Assembly (NCBI RefSeq): GCF_000745855.1
Contig: NZ_JQKD01000018.1
Span: forward strand, 1 to 64,000
Length of the DNA: 64,000 nt
Source: Xenophilus azovorans DSM 13620
GTDB taxonomy: Bacteria; Pseudomonadota; Gammaproteobacteria; Burkholderiales; Burkholderiaceae_C
Direction: 5' to 3'
Shown here: one piece after another, positions 1-7,637 of the stretch
How positions within the stretch are numbered: the stretch's first letter is position 1
Layout of the letters: each line of letters opens with the position of its first letter
Translations under genes and position numbers: made by a program
The notes under the pieces: generated by a model
The model's input: only the letters and a program-made list of their open reading frames with translations
Database searches by the model: none
What the model was told of the DNA's origin: nothing

Positions 1-99
1 TCGATCTTCGTATGAATACATGAACTACCTCCAACGGTAGTCCAAGAAATCCGCCGCACCCCCGATGGGTCAATTTTCGGCCGGCGCCAACAGCCATGG

Positions 100-792
100 A
101 TGATGGCCGTGCAGAACAACGCCACTGCGGCGGTCAACAACCTGCGTCGATTGGGCGCCCGGCGGAACGAAGCGCGGGACGAAACCCGACGCATCGAAGC
201 ACGGCTGGGTACGCTGTTCAAGCAGCGAGGCTTTCGGGTGCTGGTCGGCCACGAATTTCCCGCCGGCAAGGGTGATGAAGAGGATGCGGGCGAGATCGAC
301 CTGCTGTGCGCACTGGAAGGGCACTTGCTTGTGCTCGAACTGAAGTCAACCTACCAGCGCCGCTCCATGAAAGACGCTTGGATGCACCGCACCTCGACCC
401 TGCGCAAGGCAGGATGGCAACTGCACAGGAAGGTGCCCGCGGTTCGCCAAGCACTCCAGCACGATGCGTCGCTGCGCCAGGCGCTGGCACTGCCGCCAGA
501 AGCGGAGCCGGCGATCACCGCCTGGATCATCGACACCTCCATCGAGTGGGATCACCAGGCGTTCCGGGGCTTTCTCAAGATTTCGCTGGAAGAGATCCAG
601 ATTGCACTGCGCGATGACCGGCGCTGGCTGAATGACCCCGAAGGATTGTTCCGGGGGCCAGGCGTTGGTGATGCGACGACGCGTGCCGACACAGGCGCGG
701 AGCCAGTCGACACGCTCTATCCAAACGGATTCTCAGCAAGGAAATTCATCGAGGTTGTCGAGTCGGCTGCGGTATGGACGGCTACGGCATGA
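100..792 (+). CDS. PD-(D/E)XK nuclease-like protein, probably the 3' part of a broken gene
   Basis: I do not recognise this gene as a named family. Residues about 65-85 read GEIDLL, a short hydrophobic stretch, then VLELKST, which resembles the D...ExK catalytic core of PD-(D/E)XK nucleases; this is inference from the motif alone. The frame stays open upstream of the ATG pair at 100-105 back to a stop at 13-15, and the other frame ahead of that stop also reads like protein (SSYEYMNYLQ). This suggests a frameshifted or truncated larger protein whose C-terminal domain survives here. No Shine-Dalgarno is evident before the ATG. It lies alone upstream of gmk, with about 220 bp of featureless sequence after it. 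Confidence 0.5.
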   Translation: MMAVQNNATAAVNNLRRLGARRNEARDETRRIEARLGTLFKQRGFRVLVGHEFPAGKGDEEDAGEIDLLCALEGHLLVLELKSTYQRRSMKDAWMHRTSTLRKAGWQLHRKVPAVRQALQHDASLRQALALPPEAEPAITAWIIDTSIEWDHQAFRGFLKISLEEIQIALRDDRRWLNDPEGLFRGPGVGDATTRADTGAEPVDTLYPNGFSARKFIEVVESAAVWTATA

Positions 793-1012
793 GCAGAGGA
801 ACTGCGGCACGCGACAGCCTTGGGCCAAGGAGGTCGGCTGATAGACTTCCCTTCATGCGCGCGCTGGAGATGTGCTGCAGTGGCATGCCGTCTCACCGCA
901 GCCCAGGCATCTTGTGGGGTAAATCGTGGGGGAAATGCAGGCCTACAACCCCGATAGGCCATGAAAATCAACGACTTGGAGCGCATCTCGCGCTTCAGGT
1001 GCAGAGCATCGA

Positions 1013-1651
1013 GTGACGAACACCATCACCATGGACTATCCCGGCAATCTCTTCGTGGTCGCGGCGCCCAGCGGCGCCGGCAAGTCGAGCCTGGTCAAGG
1101 CGCTGATGGAGCTCGACTCGGCGGTGCAGCCCTCCGTCTCGCATACCACCCGGGCGCCGCGCGGCCAGGAAAAGCATGGGCGCGAATACTTCTTCGTCTC
1201 GCCGGCCGAATTCGACGCCATGATCGCGGCCGACGGCTTCGTCGAGTGGGCGCATGTGCACGGCCAGCGCTACGGCACCTCCAAGAAGGCCGTGGAGGAG
1301 CGGGTGGCGATGGGCGCCGACGTGATCCTGGAGATCGACTTCCAGGGCGCGCTGCAGATCCGCAAGGTGTTCGCCAACGCGGTGCTGGTGTTCATCCTGC
1401 CGCCGAGCTGGGAGGAACTGCGCTCACGGCTGGAGCGGCGCGGCGAGGACGCGCCGGAGATCATCGAGATGCGCCTTCGCAATGCCGCCGAGGAGATGGC
1501 GCAGGCCGACCGGTTCGACTTCGTTATAATCAACGAGTTGTTCGAGCGCGCGCTTTTCGACCTGAAAGCGATCGTTCACGCCCAGCGGCTGCGGTATTCC
1601 GCCCAGCGCCGCGCCCGCGCCGACACCTTCGCCGCGCTGGGCATTTCCTGA
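1013..1651 (+). CDS. gmk: guanylate kinase
   Basis: Guanylate kinase phosphorylates GMP (and dGMP) to GDP with ATP, feeding GTP and (p)ppGpp synthesis in the cytoplasm. The P-loop APSGAGKSS lies near residue 20, followed by the GMP-binding segment SHTTRAPR and the [11 protein letters not shown] stretch of the nucleoside-binding core. Length (212 aa) matches the family (about 207 aa). The start shown is a GTG at 1013; an ATG at 1031 (MDYPGN) is an equally good start, and neither has a strong Shine-Dalgarno. It is followed by rpoZ and spoT in the same direction, the usual betaproteobacterial order, which links guanine nucleotide supply to the stringent response. Confidence 0.96.
   Translation: MTNTITMDYPGNLFVVAAPSGAGKSSLVKALMELDSAVQPSVSHTTRAPRGQEKHGREYFFVSPAEFDAMIAADGFVEWAHVHGQRYGTSKKAVEERVAMGADVILEIDFQGALQIRKVFANAVLVFILPPSWEELRSRLERRGEDAPEIIEMRLRNAAEEMAQADRFDFVIINELFERALFDLKAIVHAQRLRYSAQRRARADTFAALGIS
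1525..1530 (+). promoter_or_regulatory. possible -10 element inside gmk for rpoZ-spoT
   Basis: A perfect TATAAT hexamer sits in the 3' part of the GC-rich gmk gene, about 165 bp before rpoZ. No convincing -35 is visible at 16-18 bp upstream. An internal promoter for rpoZ-spoT is possible, but the hexamer also encodes part of a conserved gmk peptide (VIIN). Confidence 0.25.
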
Positions 1652-1694
1652 AGAGCACCCTGCTTTTCCCCCTTTCCTCCGAAAGACTTCCACC

Positions 1695-1898
1695 ATGGCC
1701 CGCATCACCGTCGAAGACTGCCTGGAGCAAATCCCGAACCGTTTCCAGCTCGTGCTGGCCGCCACCTACCGCGCCCGCATGCTGAGCCAGGGCCACGCGC
1801 CCAAGATCGAGAGCAAGAACAAGCCCGCCGTCACCGCCCTGCGCGAGATCGCCGAGGGCAAGGTCGGGCTGGAAATGCTCAAGAAGGTGCCGGGCTGA
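1695..1898 (+). CDS. rpoZ: RNA polymerase omega subunit
   Basis: The omega subunit helps RNA polymerase assembly and forms part of a ppGpp binding site in proteobacteria. The 67-residue protein begins [17 protein letters not shown] and contains the RARML segment and [16 protein letters not shown], the typical omega sequence. It is separated by 43 bp from gmk and followed by a strong terminator and then spoT. Its position between gmk and the (p)ppGpp synthetase gene is conserved in many proteobacteria. Confidence 0.97.
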   Translation: MARITVEDCLEQIPNRFQLVLAATYRARMLSQGHAPKIESKNKPAVTALREIAEGKVGLEMLKKVPG

Positions 1899-1928
1899 AC
1901 CGACTGACGCCCCGCCGCCACACAAAGG

Positions 1929-1952
1929 AGCACCGCATGCGGTGCTTTTTTT
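1929..1952 (+). terminator. Rho-independent terminator after rpoZ
   Basis: An 18-nt perfect palindrome (arms AGCACCGCA and TGCGGTGCT, 1929-1946) is followed by a run of seven T to 1952. It lies 30 bp after the rpoZ stop and 43 bp before spoT, so it separates or attenuates read-through into spoT. Confidence 0.8.
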
Positions 1953-1995
1953 ATGTCCGGGGGCTTGACGGCCAATGCCACGCTAAAGTAGGGCG

Positions 1996-4266
1996 ATGAG
2001 CGCCGTCGTCCAGCCGCAGTCCGCGGCCCAGCCCTCCTCCGGTGCAGCCGCCCCGGGGCACGTGGCTGCGCTGAACGCGGCCGCGGCCAGCTTCGCCGCG
2101 CTCACGGCCAAGCTCGACTACCTCAGCGCCGAGGACGTCGAGCAGGTGCGGCGGGCCTACCGCTTCGCCGACGAGGCCCACCTGGGCCAGTTGCGCAACA
2201 GTGGCGAGCCGTACATCACCCACCCCATCGCCGTGGCCGCGCAGTGCGCGGAATGGAAGCTGGACGCGCAGGCGCTGATGGCCGCGCTGCTGCACGACGC
2301 CATGGAGGACTGCGGCGTCACCAAGCCCGACCTGGTCGAACGCTTCGGCGCCCCGGTGGCCGAACTGGTGGACGGCCTCACCAAGCTGGACAAGCTGCAG
2401 TTCAATACCCGCGAGGAAGGCCAGGCCGAGTCCTTCCGCAAGATGCTGCTGGCCATGGCGCGCGACGTGCGCGTCATCCTGATCAAGCTGGCCGACCGCA
2501 CGCACAACATGCGCACGCTGGACGATGCGCCGCGCGAGAAATGGGCCCGCATCTCCAGCGAGACGCTGGAGATCTACGCGCCCATCGCCTACCGCCTCGG
2601 CCTGAACCAGACCTACCGCGAGCTGCAGGACCTGTCGTTCCGGTACATGCGGCCCTGGCGCTACGCCATCCTGGCCAAGGCGGTGGCCAAGGCGCGCAGC
2701 CGGCGGCGCGACCTGATCCAGAAGGTGCAGCGCGACGTGGAAGCCGCCTTCGCCGCCGCCGGCATCGCGGTACGCATGGCCGGGCGCGAGAAGACGCTCT
2801 ACTCCATCTACCGCAAGATGGACGAGAAGAACCTGAGCTTCGCGCAGGTCACCGACATCTACGGCTTCCGCATCATCGTGCCCAACGTGATCGCCTGCTA
2901 CACGGGCCTGGGCGTGCTGCACCAGCTGTACAAGCCGCTGCCCGGCAAGTTCAAGGACCACATCGCCATCGCCAAGCTCAACGGCTACCAGTCGCTGCAC
3001 ACGACGCTGGTCGGCCCCTCCGGCATCAGCGTCGAGTTCCAGTTGCGCACGGAAGCGATGCACCTCGTGGCGGAGTCCGGCGTCGCCGCCCACTGGCTGT
3101 ACAAGGCGTCGGACGCGGCGGGCGGCGCGAGCAGCGGCGACCGCCTGAGCGCCAAGTGGCTGCAGTCGCTGCTGGACATCCAGGACGAGACGCGCGACGC
3201 GACCGAGTTCTGGGACCATGTCAAGGTGGACCTGTTCCCCGACGCGGTCTACGTCTTCACGCCTCGCAGCGAGATCATGGCGCTGCCCCGCGGTGCGACG
3301 GTGGTGGACTTTGCCTACGCCATCCACACCAACATCGGCGACCACACCTCCGCCGCGCGCATCAACGGCGAGCAGGTGCCGCTGCGCACCGAGCTGAAGA
3401 ACGGCGACGTGGTGGAGGTCATCACCGCCCCCGTCTCCACGCCCAACCCGGCGTGGCTGGGATTCGTGCGCACGGGCCGCGCCCGCTCGAAGATCCGCCA
3501 CTACCTCAAGACGCTCGCGCAGGCCGAGTCCGAGCGGCTGGGCGAGAAGCTGCTGAGCCAGGCACTGCGGGCCGAGGGCGTGGGCAAGCTGCCCGACGAC
3601 GACGCCGACAACCAGCCGACCTGGGAGAAGCTGCTGCGCTTCACCGGCAGCCGCAACCGCGCCGAACTCATGACCGACATCGGCCTGGGCAAACGTGTCG
3701 CCAGCCTGGTGGCCAAGCGGCTGGCCGCGCTGCTGGCCGAACGCGGCTTCAAGCCCGACGCGCTGCTGCTCAGCCGCGAGCGCTTCACCGCGCACGAGAG
3801 CGTCTCCCAGGGCGCGGTGACGCTGGACGGCAGCGAGAACTCGTCGGTGCGCTTCGCCCAGTGCTGCCGGCCGATCCCCGGCGACCCGATCGTGGGCTAC
3901 CTGGGCCACGGCGAGGGGCTGGTCGTCCACACCGAGGCCTGCGGCGTGGGCCAGCGCCTGCGCCACAAGGACAGCGAGCGCTTCTTCGCCGTCGAATGGG
4001 CCGACGAGCCCGTGCGCACCTTCGAGACCGGCATCGTCATCACCGCGCGCAACGACAAGGGCGTGCTCGCCCGGGTGGCAGCCACGCTGGCCAACGCGGA
4101 GGCGGATATCACCCACGTCGAGATGAACGAGGAGCCCGGCCAGGACTCGACCGACCTGCGCTTCGTGGTCGCCGTGCGCGACCGCCCCCATCTCGACGCC
4201 GTGCTGCGCGCGGCGCGCCGCACGCCCTCGGTGCTGACGGCGGCGCGGATCGTCCCCGCGGCCTGA
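1996..4266 (+). CDS. spoT: bifunctional (p)ppGpp synthetase/hydrolase, RelA/SpoT family
   Basis: This enzyme makes and degrades the stringent response alarmone (p)ppGpp. Domain order is classical: an HD hydrolase domain with YITHPIAVA, HDAMEDCG (about residue 100) and RTHNMRTLD (about 170); a synthetase domain with GREKTLYSIYRKM and DIYGFRIIV; a TGS domain with VYVFTPRSEIMALPRGAT; and a C-terminal ACT domain (GIVITARNDKGVLARVA). The intact HD residues argue for hydrolase activity, so SpoT-like rather than RelA-like. Length 756 aa is normal, with an alanine-rich N-terminal extension of about 35 residues. The gene follows rpoZ and converges with greB, leaving only 9 bp between stops and no room for a separate terminator. 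Confidence 0.95.
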   Translation: MSAVVQPQSAAQPSSGAAAPGHVAALNAAAASFAALTAKLDYLSAEDVEQVRRAYRFADEAHLGQLRNSGEPYITHPIAVAAQCAEWKLDAQALMAALLHDAMEDCGVTKPDLVERFGAPVAELVDGLTKLDKLQFNTREEGQAESFRKMLLAMARDVRVILIKLADRTHNMRTLDDAPREKWARISSETLEIYAPIAYRLGLNQTYRELQDLSFRYMRPWRYAILAKAVAKARSRRRDLIQKVQRDVEAAFAAAGIAVRMAGREKTLYSIYRKMDEKNLSFAQVTDIYGFRIIVPNVIACYTGLGVLHQLYKPLPGKFKDHIAIAKLNGYQSLHTTLVGPSGISVEFQLRTEAMHLVAESGVAAHWLYKASDAAGGASSGDRLSAKWLQSLLDIQDETRDATEFWDHVKVDLFPDAVYVFTPRSEIMALPRGATVVDFAYAIHTNIGDHTSAARINGEQVPLRTELKNGDVVEVITAPVSTPNPAWLGFVRTGRARSKIRHYLKTLAQAESERLGEKLLSQALRAEGVGKLPDDDADNQPTWEKLLRFTGSRNRAELMTDIGLGKRVASLVAKRLAALLAERGFKPDALLLSRERFTAHESVSQGAVTLDGSENSSVRFAQCCRPIPGDPIVGYLGHGEGLVVHTEACGVGQRLRHKDSERFFAVEWADEPVRTFETGIVITARNDKGVLARVAATLANAEADITHVEMNEEPGQDSTDLRFVVAVRDRPHLDAVLRAARRTPSVLTAARIVPAA

Positions 4267-4275
4267 CCGGGCGCT

Positions 4276-4842
4276 TCAGCCCGGCGCCGGGTAGCGGACT
4301 TCCAGCACCTCGATGTCCTGGCCACCTGCCGGAGTGACCAGGCGCACGACGTCGCCTACACGCGCCTTCAGCAGCGCTCGCGCCACGGGAGAGATCCAGC
4401 TCACCTGTTGTCGCGCACTGTCCGCCTCGTCGATACCCAGGATCGTGACCTCGCGCTCCTCGCCGGCCTCGTCCGCATAGCGCACCGTCGCACCGAAGAA
4501 GACCTGCTCGCCGCCGTGGTGGACGGCGGGATCGGTGACCTCGGCGACCTCCAGCCGCTTGGTCAGGAAGCGGATGCGCCGGTCGATCTCGCGCAGCCGC
4601 TTCTTGCCGTAGAGGTAGTCGCCGTTCTCGGAGCGATCGCCGTTCTTGGCGGCCCAGTGCACGGCCTCCACCACCTTGGGCCGCTCGTTGTCCATCAGGT
4701 CCAGAAGTTCGGCCCGCAAGCGCGCATAGCCGCCCGGCGTGATGTAGTTCTTGCCGCCCGCGGGCAGCGCCGGCAGCGCATCGGCCTCGCCGTCATCCTC
4801 GATGGCATCGCCATCGCTTTCACGGGTGAACGCCTTGCTCAT
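4276..4842 (-). CDS. greB: transcription elongation factor GreB
   Basis: GreB rescues backtracked RNA polymerase by stimulating transcript cleavage. The start chosen is the ATG of MSKAFTRES at 4842; the frame is open further upstream but there it runs through the tRNA-Arg gene. The core starts at KNYITPGGYARLRAEL, then the coiled coil with NGDRSENGDYLYGKKRLREIDRR, whose acidic tip enters the RNAP secondary channel, and a C-terminal FKBP-like domain (ISPVARALLKARVGDVV). It has an acidic N-terminal extension of about 25 residues compared with E. coli GreB. It is convergent with spoT, a neighbourhood common in this order. Confidence 0.93.
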   Translation of the reverse strand: MSKAFTRESDGDAIEDDGEADALPALPAGGKNYITPGGYARLRAELLDLMDNERPKVVEAVHWAAKNGDRSENGDYLYGKKRLREIDRRIRFLTKRLEVAEVTDPAVHHGGEQVFFGATVRYADEAGEEREVTILGIDEADSARQQVSWISPVARALLKARVGDVVRLVTPAGGQDIEVLEVRYPAPG

Positions 4843-4856
4843 GTCGGTGACCGCCA

Positions 4857-4893
4857 AAGAAAACAAGCCCGCAACCTCATCGGTTGCGGGCTT
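4857..4893 (-). terminator. Rho-independent terminator after tRNA-Arg
   Basis: On the minus strand a 12-bp perfect stem (AAGCCCGCAACC, 5-nt loop, GGTTGCGGGCTT, 4865-4893) is followed by a T-rich tract (4864 down to 4857). It lies 11 bp after the tRNA-Arg CCA end and 22 bp upstream of the greB start, so it should isolate greB from tRNA transcription. Confidence 0.8.
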
Positions 4894-4903
4894 GATCAAA
4901 AGG

Positions 4904-4980
4904 TGGCGCGGCTGGCAGGAATCGAACCCACGACCCCTTGGTTCGTAGCCAAGTACTCTATCCATCTGAGCTACAGCCGC
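4904..4980 (-). tRNA. tRNA-Arg (anticodon ACG)
   Basis: The minus strand folds as a cloverleaf: acceptor GCGGCTG pairs with CAGCCGC, the anticodon stem CTTGG/CCAAG frames loop CTACGAA, and the T loop is TTCGATT. The anticodon is ACG (A34 normally edited to inosine by TadA). The CCA end is encoded. Length is 77 nt. Confidence 0.96.
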
Positions 4981-4991
4981 GCAGAAGCGAA

Positions 4992-5000
4992 AGTATAGCA
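4992..5000 (-). promoter_or_regulatory. extended -10 promoter for tRNA-Arg
   Basis: The minus strand reads TGCTATACT, an extended -10 (TGn followed by TATACT), 11-12 bp upstream of the tRNA-Arg 5' end. No good -35 is present, as is usual for extended -10 promoters. It lies in the 29-bp gap between the two tRNA genes. Confidence 0.45.
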
Positions 5001-5009
5001 CGGGTTATC

Positions 5010-5086
5010 TGGTAGGCCGTGCTGGGCTCGAACCAGCGACCAAGGGATTATGAGTCCCCTGCTCTGACCAACTGAGCTAACGGCCC
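5010..5086 (-). tRNA. tRNA with CAU anticodon, most likely tRNA-Ile2 (lysidine type)
   Basis: The cloverleaf has acceptor GGGCCGT/ACGGCCT with a G1-U72 wobble, anticodon loop CTCATAA (anticodon CAU), variable and T-arm sequence CTTGGTCGCTGG, and encoded CCA. The anticodon stem and T arm resemble bacterial tRNA-Ile2, whose C34 is converted to lysidine by TilS, more than elongator tRNA-Met. An automatic annotation would probably call it tRNA-Met; I favour Ile2 but cannot prove it by eye. Confidence 0.9.
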
Positions 5087-5128
5087 CGCGCCGCCGGATT
5101 CTAGGCGGGCCGCCGTCCCTTCCCGGCG

Positions 5129-6145
5129 TCACTTCGGCCCGGACGCGTGGTGGCTCAGCGCGTTGCTCACCAGGCGCGCGGTGATGTCGACGATCTGGAT
5201 CATGCGCTCGTAGGGCATGCGCGTCGGCCCGATGACGCCGAGCGTGCCGACCACCTGGCCGTCGACCTCGTAGTTCGCGCTGACCACCGACAGTTCCTCC
5301 ACCGGCACGAACTGGCTTTCGCCGCCGATGAAGATGCGCACCCCCTCGGCCTTGCTGGAGACGTCGAGCAGCCGCAGCAACTGGGCCTTCTGCTCGAACA
5401 GCTCGAAGGCGCGGCGCAGCTGGTTCATGTCGGTGGAGAAGTCGCTGACCGACAGGAGGTTGCGCTCGCCCGCGATCACCACTTCCTCCTGTGCCTGGGA
5501 GATCGCCTCCGAACTGGCCTGCACCGCCGCCTGCATCAGCGAGGCGATCTCGCCACGCAGGGTGTCCATCTCGGACTTGAGGCGGTCGCGCACCTGCTCG
5601 ATCGACAGACCGCTGTAGTGCGCGTTCAGGTAGTTGGCCGCCTCGATCAGCTCCGATTGCGAATAGTCACGGTCGGTGAAGAGCACGCGGTTCTGCACGT
5701 CGCCGTCGGGCGAGACGATGATCACCAGCAGCCGGCGGTCCGACAGCCGCAGGAACTCGATGTGGCGGAAGGCCGAGGTGCGCCGCGGTGCCATCACCAC
5801 GCCGACGAACTGCGACAGGTTCGACAGCAGTTGCGCCGCGTTGGCGATCACCTTCTGCGGCTGGTCGGCCGGCAGGCTGGGCGCCGCCATGTGCGGGCGC
5901 TGCGCCGTCAACATGGTGTCGACGAAGAGGCGGTAGCCTCGTGCCGTCGGGATGCGCCCTGCCGAGGTGTGCGGGCTGACGATCAGCCCCAGTTCCTCCA
6001 GGTCGGCCATGACGTTGCGGATGGTCGCCGGCGACAGTTCCAGGCCCGGCGCCCGCGACAGGGTGCGCGAGCCCACGGGGGTGCCGTCGGCGATGTATCG
6101 CTCGATCAGGGTCTTGAGCAGCAGCTTGGCCCGTTCGTCCAGCAT
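5129..6145 (-). CDS. hrcA: heat-inducible transcription repressor HrcA
   Basis: HrcA represses class I heat shock genes (groESL, dnaK) by binding CIRCE elements. The 338-aa protein has the N-terminal winged helix ([29 protein letters not shown]; the recognition region is [16 protein letters not shown]), the [12 protein letters not shown] segment, and a GAF-like C-terminal domain with [14 protein letters not shown]. The start is ATG at 6145, preceded by CAGG. In related genomes hrcA normally neighbours nadK; here a prophage separates them. The phage recombinase ends 35 bp upstream on the same strand, so phage transcription could run into hrcA. No CIRCE-like inverted repeat is visible in the remaining 35 bp. 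Confidence 0.95.
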   Translation of the reverse strand: MLDERAKLLLKTLIERYIADGTPVGSRTLSRAPGLELSPATIRNVMADLEELGLIVSPHTSAGRIPTARGYRLFVDTMLTAQRPHMAAPSLPADQPQKVIANAAQLLSNLSQFVGVVMAPRRTSAFRHIEFLRLSDRRLLVIIVSPDGDVQNRVLFTDRDYSQSELIEAANYLNAHYSGLSIEQVRDRLKSEMDTLRGEIASLMQAAVQASSEAISQAQEEVVIAGERNLLSVSDFSTDMNQLRRAFELFEQKAQLLRLLDVSSKAEGVRIFIGGESQFVPVEELSVVSANYEVDGQVVGTLGVIGPTRMPYERMIQIVDITARLVSNALSHHASGPK

Positions 6146-6180
6146 CCTGAAATTCTAGTGACGTGTTTAATGATGTACCT

Positions 6181-6924
6181 TCAATACCTCACCCGAAAGA
6201 CCACGCCCTCACGCAACAGCGCCCGACGCGCTGCGCTAGGCGACACCCCGAAAGCCCTCGCCGTCTCATCGATGCTATAGCCCGCACAGTACATCACAGC
6301 AGCCTCCTTGGACACCTCGCCCGAAAGCAACGGCAACGGCCCTCGCTGCACCGCGCCAGCCCTGCCCCTGAACTGGGCACCACCCGCCCGAAGCGCACGC
6401 CGAATCGCGACATCACTGACCTGATACAGCGCAGCAATCTCCGCAACGGTGAAGCCCGCACCGTACAGGTCTACAGCGGCATCCGCGGCAGCGCCATCAA
6501 CCAGCGGCGCCCGACCAAACCGCACACCCCTCGCTCGAGCAGCCTGCCGCCCCGCCTCACAACGCTCATGGATCAATGCCCGCTCAAACTGCGCGGCAGC
6601 ACCCAGCACCTGAATCGTAAAAAGCCCAGCCGGCGAACTCGTGTCAATCGGCTCCGTCAAACTACGCAGACCTGCCCCGCGCTCCTTAAGGCACTCAAGC
6701 ACGGAAAGCAAATGGGCCAAGCTACGAGCAATCCGATCCAACTTGTACACCACCAGCACATCACCGCACATCAGCTCCGCAAGCAGCCGCTCAAACTGGG
6801 GCCGATACCGCACCGCTGACTTCTTTTCCTCATACACCCGATGCACTCCGGCTTGCCTGAGCACACGCACTTGCATCGCCGTATCTTGTTCCAGCGTCGA
6901 AACCCTCGCGTAGCCAACCAGCAC
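6181..6924 (-). CDS. serine recombinase (resolvase/invertase family), probable phage integrase
   Basis: The N-terminal catalytic domain starts LVGYARVST with the nucleophile serine at residue 9, and includes the RYRPQFERLL region, DVLVVYKLDRIARS and the AAQFERALIHERCEAG helix, as in Tn3/Hin-type small serine recombinases. After residue 150 come two helix-turn-helix segments, AAVDLYGAGFTVAEIAALY and EAAVMYCAGYSIDETARAF, which look like a tandem duplication. The start is GTG at 6924 after a G-rich ribosome binding region. It is the last phage gene before the left end, 35 bp from hrcA, so it is the best candidate for integration and excision. Length is 247 aa. Confidence 0.88.
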   Translation of the reverse strand: MLVGYARVSTLEQDTAMQVRVLRQAGVHRVYEEKKSAVRYRPQFERLLAELMCGDVLVVYKLDRIARSLAHLLSVLECLKERGAGLRSLTEPIDTSSPAGLFTIQVLGAAAQFERALIHERCEAGRQAARARGVRFGRAPLVDGAAADAAVDLYGAGFTVAEIAALYQVSDVAIRRALRAGGAQFRGRAGAVQRGPLPLLSGEVSKEAAVMYCAGYSIDETARAFGVSPSAARRALLREGVVFRVRY

Positions 6925-6934
6925 ACAACCCCCA

Positions 6935-7453
6935 TCAACACCTCAGCCGAAACTGCTCATCACGAGCCGCCTTCCGCCGCCTCGCAATGTCATCCTGCAC
7001 AGAAGCCGGATTAGGCTGCCGCGCCGCAGCATCGAGCGCACGCACCTGCTCATTCAACGCTGCACATACCGATGCATTGGCCTGCGTAGTCCCGGGCGTA
7101 CTTGCCACCACACGACTGTTCCGCCGCAACAGACCATAGCCGGCCCGCGTCTGCCGATTCGCAATCTCCGCCTGCTCATGCATAGGCAAATCCGCTGGCA
7201 CACGCTCAACACGCTCGATAACGGCATCACGACGACCGCAATGCTCCTGCGACCAGGAACGCGCGCCATTCGGCCACTCGCATAAATACAGGTCCGCCAT
7301 CACGCGGGCATCCGGATCAGACACGGCCGGCCGCACGTCCACAGATCGACCACCAGCGCAGGGCACATCGCTATAGGCACTCCCGCACCGATAAACGCCC
7401 TGCGCATGACTGATCGAACACAACGCCAGAAGAGCGGCAAACATCCATTGCAT
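6935..7453 (-). CDS. secreted DUF4124-like protein, prophage cargo
   Basis: A signal peptide (MQWMFAALLALCSISHAQG) is followed by GVYRCGSAYSDVPCAGGRSVDV, a DUF4124-like start, and then a second cysteine-containing segment with GARSWSQEHC. The C-terminal half is charged and helical (QDDIARRRKAARDEQFRLRC). It lies between Zot and the recombinase, outside the core inovirus modules, with 184 bp of non-coding sequence upstream, so it may have its own promoter. The motif closely resembles the host protein at 29414-29842 (VWRCGNAYSDRPCERGRSVEV). Function is unknown; a periplasmic or envelope role is inference from the signal peptide. Confidence 0.8.
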   Translation of the reverse strand: MQWMFAALLALCSISHAQGVYRCGSAYSDVPCAGGRSVDVRPAVSDPDARVMADLYLCEWPNGARSWSQEHCGRRDAVIERVERVPADLPMHEQAEIANRQTRAGYGLLRRNSRVVASTPGTTQANASVCAALNEQVRALDAAARQPNPASVQDDIARRRKAARDEQFRLRC

Positions 7454-7637
7454 ACCTTAATGCTACTGGATGTAACATGCACTGTCACTCCCGGTAACGA
7501 ATCTCCGATTCCGCGCGGCCATACCAGCACCGCAGCGCGGCCCTAAAACGTCCTCAGCCAGCGCCAATAGCGCACCGGACGAACGCGCGTTATCGGCCGA
7601 CCAACACGCACCCGCCGCCCCAACTTCAAACAGCGCA

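Noticed and set aside
1951..4191. Long open frame antisense to spoT
   Set aside because: GC-rich codon bias produces long shadow frames; the sense strand carries unmistakable RelA/SpoT domains.
5010..5086. Call as elongator tRNA-Met
   Set aside because: The anticodon is CAU, but the anticodon stem and T arm resemble tRNA-Ile2 more; kept as CAU with Ile2 preferred.
6146..6180. CIRCE operator for hrcA autoregulation
   Set aside because: No TTAGCACTC-type inverted repeat is present in the short region left upstream of hrcA.
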